Source of the DNA: CAZVCJ01 sp964625745
Lineage (GTDB): Bacteria; Chloroflexota; Anaerolineae; VGOG01
Assembly: GCA_964625745.1 (NCBI GenBank)
Contig: CAZVCJ010000050.1
Coordinates: 1-24,299 of the forward strand
DNA: 24,299 nt
Reading direction: 5' to 3'
The notes beneath the pieces were generated by a model that had not been told where the DNA came from, ran no database searches, and saw only the letters and a program-made list of their open reading frames with translations. Positions 20,508 through 24,299 of the stretch are shown here, piece by piece (within the stretch, counting starts at the first letter, position 1; each line of letters starts with the position of its first letter). Both the position numbers and the translations under genes were made by a program.

Positions 20508-21422
20508 TTATAGCCAACCCTGACGCTTGAAGTAAAATAGCATACTCCCGGCTACGAGTATCATCAATCCGAGGATAAAAATGAAGGACAGGGGATGCCT
20601 GGCCAGGGGCAAATAGATGTTCATGCCATAGATGCCTGAGAGCAGCGTCAGGGGCAACAAGACGACCGAGATAATGGTCAGGATGCGCATCACCTCGTTG
20701 ATGCGATAGGAGATCACAGAGTCACTGGTCTCGCTCAACCCTTCGACGACCTCGCGGTGGTCTTCCAGTATGTCCCAGGCCTTGTTCAGGTGGTCCACGA
20801 TGTCGCCGAAGTAGACGTCCAGGTCCTCTCGGATAAATGGCCTGTCCTTTTGCTCCAGATTGGCGACGATGGCGATCTGAGGCCTGATGATCCGTCGCAG
20901 AGCAATGATGTCACGGCGTATGGTGGAGATGCCCTGGACGACGCGCCGCATATCTTCGGTGAAGACTTCCTCCTCAATAGCGTGGATGTTAGCATCCACT
21001 TTATCCAGGATGGGAAAGCAATAGTCTACTAAAGCATCTATGACACCGTAGAGCAGGCGGCTGGCCCCCCGTCCCATGTGCTTGGCCCGCGTCCGCTCAT
21101 AGCGCTGGCAGTCGTCGAACAACTGGTAGATTGGTCTCAGAATGCCGTCGTGGACGGTGACGAGGTAGCCAGCTCCGATAAAGAAGTCCACTTCGCTGGG
21201 TTTGCTGATGCGTTGGTCGGGGTCGTAAACCGGAAAATGCATAACGATGAATAAGTAGTCCTCATACTCGTCAATCTTTGGCCGTTCGATCCTGCTCAGG
21301 CAGTCCTCCAGATCCAGAGGGTGGAAGTTATAATTGCGACGCAGCACCTCAATATCTTCCGCCATTGGCTTCTCAATGTTGGTCCAGGTGATTTTTCCAT
21401 AGGTGACGGTCTCAATGCTCAT
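20508..21422 (-). CDS. corA: CorA-type divalent cation transporter
   Basis: This 304-residue protein belongs to the CorA family of pentameric Mg2+/Co2+ channels. The N-terminal cytoplasmic domain includes 'FHPLDLEDCLSRIERPKIDE' and 'EDYLFIVMHFPVYD'. A long helix region ('LDKVDANIHAIEEEVFTED', 'REVVEGLSETSDSVISYRI') follows, then two C-terminal membrane helices joined by the pore signature 'YGMNIYLP' and a short basic end ('YFKRQGWL'). ATG 21422 has AAAGGAGG seven bases upstream. It is directly upstream of the mgtE promoter on the same strand, so the two Mg2+ uptake systems are adjacent but can be regulated separately. Co2+ or Ni2+ transport cannot be excluded from sequence. Confidence 0.94.
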   Translation of the reverse strand: MSIETVTYGKITWTNIEKPMAEDIEVLRRNYNFHPLDLEDCLSRIERPKIDEYEDYLFIVMHFPVYDPDQRISKPSEVDFFIGAGYLVTVHDGILRPIYQLFDDCQRYERTRAKHMGRGASRLLYGVIDALVDYCFPILDKVDANIHAIEEEVFTEDMRRVVQGISTIRRDIIALRRIIRPQIAIVANLEQKDRPFIREDLDVYFGDIVDHLNKAWDILEDHREVVEGLSETSDSVISYRINEVMRILTIISVVLLPLTLLSGIYGMNIYLPLARHPLSFIFILGLMILVAGSMLFYFKRQGWL

Positions 21423-21445
21423 GGCTACCTCCTTTCCGCCGGCAT

Positions 21446-21474
21446 ATTATACTACAGGCCGGGCAAAAGGGAAA
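21446..21474 (-). promoter_or_regulatory. Probable corA promoter
   Basis: On the minus strand TATAAT (21446-21451) stands 17 bases from a weak -35, TTTCCC (21469-21474), just upstream of the corA ribosome binding site. Confidence 0.45.
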
Positions 21475-21479
21475 ACGGC

Positions 21480-24119
21480 CTACCTACAGGCCTGTACCGA
21501 CACATCATCCAGATACATAGCCGTCTTGAGATTGTCCCCCCCATTGTTGGAGACGTTGAAATAGAGAATGATGGTCTGCCCTTTGTAGGCCATCAGGTCG
21601 AAAGTGTGGTGTGTCCAGGCTTGGCTATCAGAGCAGACTTTCGGCATCGCCCAGGCTAGAAACACCCAAGGATCGCCAGGTTGATAGATGATCGCCGCTT
21701 GCCAATCGTGCTCGACGGTATCCTGGCAGAGAGGGTAGTACCAAAACGACAGAGTAGCGCTTGTTGCATCTGCTGGAATGGTCACCGCTTGATTGATGGA
21801 GGAATAGCTTTTGGCGTCGCTTAGGTAAGTGATTCCCAGGCGCATGGCCCAGGAATCCGTCCGAACCGCGGCCGTGGAGTAGCCCGCCGGGCGCGGGGTA
21901 TCCCCGATGGTCCAGCACTCTGTCGTCTCAAAGCCACCGTTGCAAATCAGCTCATCGCAAGGAATCTGTGGCGGAGTGCTAGTTGGCGTGGGCGTATTTG
22001 TGGGAGTCGGGGTGGAAGTGGCCGTAGGTGTGGGAGACGATGTCTGCGTGGAGGTGCTGGTCGGCGTTTCTGTGGGTGTGCTGGTCGGCGTTGTAGTAGG
22101 GGTACCCGTCGGTGTCGTGGTGGCCGTTGATGTCGGCGTGGAGGTGTAAATCGGCGTTGTCGTGGGTGTGCTCGTCGAAGTCATAGTGACTGTAGGAGTT
22201 GCAGTTGATGTTGGAGTGGAGGTGTAAGTCGCTGTTGCAGTAGGCGTACTTGTCAGCGTCGTGGTAACTGTAGGGGTTGCCGTTGAGGTTGGTTCAGGTG
22301 TGTTTGTTGAAGTTGCTGTGGAAGTGGCCGTAGGCGTTGGAGTAGGTGGCAGATAGTTTTTGACAATCAGAGGCAAGAAAAGTTCAAGACTAGAGACGAC
22401 AGAGACGGCTACATCCAGGGTATCACTGCCCTGATCGGCGAACCAGGTAACACCCTCGTGGACGAGATCCCACTTCAGGGTATACTGCCCCGGCTCTTCC
22501 GGCGCTGTCACCAGAGCCGGGCTGAAACCCGCTGTGTGGGCAAAGGGTACATCTTCAATCAAAGGAGTACGATGGTCGTACTCTGGCGGCTGTATCACCA
22601 ACTCCCCACCCTTATCATGCCAGTGAAGACCCAGGTGCACAGGGTTATCCGCACCTGCTGGCCAAGTCAAGATACCAGCATTCTGGACTGACAAGTTCAC
22701 TTCGTAGGTGCTGTTCATCAGCATGACTGTCGGCGTGTCGTGATCGAGGAACTGGGCCAGGTACCGGGGTGTGTGGGCCTGGATTCTCTGCCAAATCTGG
22801 TCACGCAGATAGGGCAGTTTAGCATAGAGGTAATCGCCAGGGCAGGCAGTCTGGTTGTAATCGCGGTGGCCAGCGATGTTCTGGACGGTTATATCCACAA
22901 AGTCAGAGCTCTCGGTGGGGTTAAACAGGCTACGACCACATTCCCAGGCCGCCAGGTCCGTAATAGCATCTAGCAGGGCCTCGCTTGGCTCGGCGCTAGG
23001 GGGATTTACACTGTTGCCGTAGGTGCCTATAGCGCTAATGCCCACGCTACCACAGTTGTAAGCGTAGATTCCGCACCATGGTACCATAGGGCCGTGGACG
23101 TGGCGTCCTACTGCATCAAGACCCCCGTAGCGCCCCTCGTAGATGTTACCTTGCCAGTCCACCAGGTAGTTGTAGCCAATGTCGCCCCAACCCAGGGTCA
23201 CGGCGTGGTAGTAATAGATAGCTCGCACCGTGGACGGCGGATCGGGGTCGTAATTCTGGGTGACGGTGTGGTGGACGATGATCTTGTGCACGGGATGATA
23301 CTCAGGAGGCCAGGTCATGTAGCTCTCATTGGCCCCCCAGCCAGCGCGGGGTATGATGGACGGCTGGGGCACGCCCTGAACTGAGACCTCGCTTTGTGCC
23401 GCCGCCTTTGCCTCAGCCAAATCCGGGCCGGCGGTGGAATCTATGTAAGTCAGGGCGATCTCAGACAGCTTTGGGGAGCCCACCCCCTCCCAACCTCCCC
23501 CTGCCAGGGGGAGAAGCATGTTTCCCCTCCCAGGAAGGGAGAGGCCAGGGGAGGGTGAGCCTTCCATCGAGAATTCACCCCCTCCCGACCTCCCCCTGCC
23601 AGAGGGAGGAGTCTGAGTCCCCCTCCCTGAGAGGGAGGGGTTAGGGGAGGGTGAGCCTTCTAAGGTCAAGCGATACTGAAGGTAGCGGCCTCCTTCAGTC
23701 ATGATCAGATTCTCGCCGTAGAAGCGCCCATCCTGACCCTGCTCGACCTCAATCATGTTATACCAAAGCGACCAGGCCACCCCATCCGAGCTGACGCGCA
23801 CCGCGACGGCCAATTGCGTGTCGAGAGGCACATCAGCCGACCAGTGAGCGCCCACGGCGTTGAAGGGAAAAGCGGCTGCGCCAACAGTGGAGGTAAACAC
23901 ACCCGTCGTCTCCCCCTCCGTCAGGCGCAGCTCGCCGTCATCCTCTCGCGTCACCTGGATGCCCTGACCAACCCCAGACTCGAAGTCTGCTGCCGTGGTC
24001 TGAACCCAGTCGCCGCCGCGAGTGACGGCCTCCTGAGCAGAGAGAAGATCAGTGGATTCTGCGATGATGACTGTAAGTAATATGGTTGCGATTACTAGGC
24101 CGCTGATTACGTTCTTCAT
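21480..24119 (-). CDS. Secreted PGRP/N-acetylmuramoyl-L-alanine amidase-type protein with Thr-Pro tract
   Basis: From ATG 24119 (AGGAGA eight bases upstream) the protein has 879 residues. An N-terminal signal segment is followed by a beta-sandwich domain (to ~residue 235) interrupted by a Gly/Pro/Ser insert (~153-213) made of repeat DNA. Residues ~253-443 are an Amidase_2/PGRP domain: 'IIPRAGWGANES', 'HKIIVHHTVTQNYD' (zinc His), 'GDIGYNYLVDWQGNIYEGRY' and 'IAGHRDYNQTACPGDYLY' (second zinc His, zinc Cys). This fold cleaves the amide between muramic acid and the stem peptide. A Trp-rich sandwich domain and 'FLPLIVKNYLPP' follow, then a ~120-residue Thr/Pro/Ser tract and a C-terminal jelly-roll domain ('CNGGFETTECW' ... 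'AMYLDDVSVQAC'). It probably acts outside the cell on peptidoglycan. The C-terminal part matches the remnant at 1452-1619. Confidence 0.9.
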   Translation of the reverse strand: MKNVISGLVIATILLTVIIAESTDLLSAQEAVTRGGDWVQTTAADFESGVGQGIQVTREDDGELRLTEGETTGVFTSTVGAAAFPFNAVGAHWSADVPLDTQLAVAVRVSSDGVAWSLWYNMIEVEQGQDGRFYGENLIMTEGGRYLQYRLTLEGSPSPNPSLSGRGTQTPPSGRGRSGGGEFSMEGSPSPGLSLPGRGNMLLPLAGGGWEGVGSPKLSEIALTYIDSTAGPDLAEAKAAAQSEVSVQGVPQPSIIPRAGWGANESYMTWPPEYHPVHKIIVHHTVTQNYDPDPPSTVRAIYYYHAVTLGWGDIGYNYLVDWQGNIYEGRYGGLDAVGRHVHGPMVPWCGIYAYNCGSVGISAIGTYGNSVNPPSAEPSEALLDAITDLAAWECGRSLFNPTESSDFVDITVQNIAGHRDYNQTACPGDYLYAKLPYLRDQIWQRIQAHTPRYLAQFLDHDTPTVMLMNSTYEVNLSVQNAGILTWPAGADNPVHLGLHWHDKGGELVIQPPEYDHRTPLIEDVPFAHTAGFSPALVTAPEEPGQYTLKWDLVHEGVTWFADQGSDTLDVAVSVVSSLELFLPLIVKNYLPPTPTPTATSTATSTNTPEPTSTATPTVTTTLTSTPTATATYTSTPTSTATPTVTMTSTSTPTTTPIYTSTPTSTATTTPTGTPTTTPTSTPTETPTSTSTQTSSPTPTATSTPTPTNTPTPTSTPPQIPCDELICNGGFETTECWTIGDTPRPAGYSTAAVRTDSWAMRLGITYLSDAKSYSSINQAVTIPADATSATLSFWYYPLCQDTVEHDWQAAIIYQPGDPWVFLAWAMPKVCSDSQAWTHHTFDLMAYKGQTIILYFNVSNNGGDNLKTAMYLDDVSVQACR
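21985..22347 (-). repeat. Thr-Pro-Ser coding minisatellite
   Basis: On the plus strand GTGGAGGTG, GTCGGCGT and GTAGGGGT-like units repeat about every 12-30 bases. On the minus strand they code for 'TPTSTPTETPTSTST'-type residues (about 591-711 of the amidase). This is a long, probably unfolded surface spacer and is prone to length variation. Confidence 0.8.
23481..23564. repeat. In-frame repeat A within the amidase gene
   Basis: The unit runs from CACCCCCTCCCAACCTCCCC to GAGGGTGAGCCTTC and contains internal palindromes (CCCCCTGCCAGGGGG). It matches the next copy at 23576-23660 over nearly its whole length and encodes part of a Gly/Pro/Ser-rich insert. Confidence 0.8.
23576..23660. repeat. 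In-frame repeat B within the amidase gene
   Basis: This is the second copy of the unit at 23481-23564, starting CACCCCCTCCCGACCTCCCC and ending GAGGGTGAGCCTTC, and differing at several internal positions. The two copies lie head to tail, 11 bases apart. Confidence 0.8.
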
Positions 24120-24140
24120 AGCGTCATCTCCTGAGTCCTG

Positions 24141-24169
24141 ATTGTACCAGCAAAAGCGGAATTTGACAA
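24141..24169 (-). promoter_or_regulatory. Promoter of the amidase gene
   Basis: On the minus strand TTGTCA (24164-24169), a 17-base spacer and TACAAT (24141-24146, preceded by TGG) lie 22 bases before the ATG at 24119. Confidence 0.7.
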
Positions 24170-24198
24170 GAAAACGTGACAACGAATGACGAACATGC

Positions 24199-24226
24199 TT
24201 GACAACACCGGGGAGGGGAATATAAT
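24199..24226 (+). promoter_or_regulatory. Outward-facing promoter at the right edge
   Basis: TTGACA (24199-24204), a 16-base spacer and TATAAT (24221-24226) form a strong plus-strand promoter for a gene beyond the window. No start codon with a convincing reading frame follows within the remaining 73 bases. Confidence 0.7.
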
Positions 24227-24299
24227 AGAGTCGCCAGCCACATTACGGTAGTTTCGCTCATTCTGGCAGGCAGTTGACACAATAGCGGTAACAGGTGTA

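Noticed and set aside
21985..22347. CRISPR-like or tandem-repeat array
   Set aside because: Units are short, irregular and coding for a Thr/Pro tract in a long open reading frame; there are no regular spacers or cas genes.
24190..24204. Possible fourth LexA box (CGAACATGC then TTGAC) overlapping a promoter
   Set aside because: The left half matches the lexA operator exactly, but the right half is TTGA instead of GTTC, so the palindrome is lost; a chance match to half a site.
1..24299. tRNA, rRNA or tmRNA genes
   Set aside because: No cloverleaf, GTTCGAATC-type T-loop in context, or conserved rRNA segment was recognised on either strand by eye.

Overview
The window is bacterial chromosome, most likely from a member of the Chloroflexota (Anaerolineae-like). 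This is inferred from long secreted proteins with Thr-Pro tracts, C-terminal 'FLPLIVK/YLPLLLK' motifs next to those tracts, GAAC-N4-GTTC LexA operators, and many intergenic CTTCGACAGGCTCAGG-type repeats. No database search was possible. GC is moderately high. Strong TTGACA-N17-TATAAT promoters and purine-rich ribosome binding sites make most start choices secure.

Layout. 1-1620 is a scarred accessory segment: a TumE/TumA-type toxin-antitoxin pair between ~93-bp direct repeats, a stub of a polysaccharide-export ABC ATPase, a decayed ISL3-type transposase and the tail of a surface protein. 1700-5514 holds a terminator, a strong promoter, a lipoprotein with two copies of one domain, an inositol-monophosphatase-family enzyme and a membrane-anchored VanW protein. 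5600-6500 has two small genes of unknown function. 6571-9185 (minus) is a compact operon: LexA paralogue, Cys-rich protein, soluble FtsK-type ATPase and small membrane protein. Its promoter carries two LexA boxes. Next to it is a canonical lexA (9225-9872) with one box in its own promoter. 9945-12515 (minus) is a membrane-anchored HExxH protease behind a THEP1-type NTPase. 12570-18042 (plus) carries a near-perfect parS site, a methyltransferase with a C-terminal zinc ribbon, a duplicated-domain lipoprotein, dnaN and recF. 18088-21422 (minus) carries rsmG, mgtE and corA; mgtE has a long leader with a terminator/antiterminator arrangement. 21480-24119 (minus) is a large secreted PGRP/amidase-type protein. 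The right edge has an outward-facing promoter.

How it fits together. dnaN, recF, rsmG and a parS-like site point to an origin-proximal chromosomal region, although no dnaA or DnaA-box cluster is visible. Two LexA-type repressors with matching operators suggest a DNA-damage regulon controlling a DNA-translocase operon; this is the most unusual system here. mgtE and corA handle Mg2+, and the mgtE leader looks like a metal- or ligand-sensing attenuator that would also reach rsmG. A recurring theme is repetitive DNA accommodated in frame inside conserved genes (VanW protein, RecF, the amidase), plus a REP doublet between dnaN and recF.
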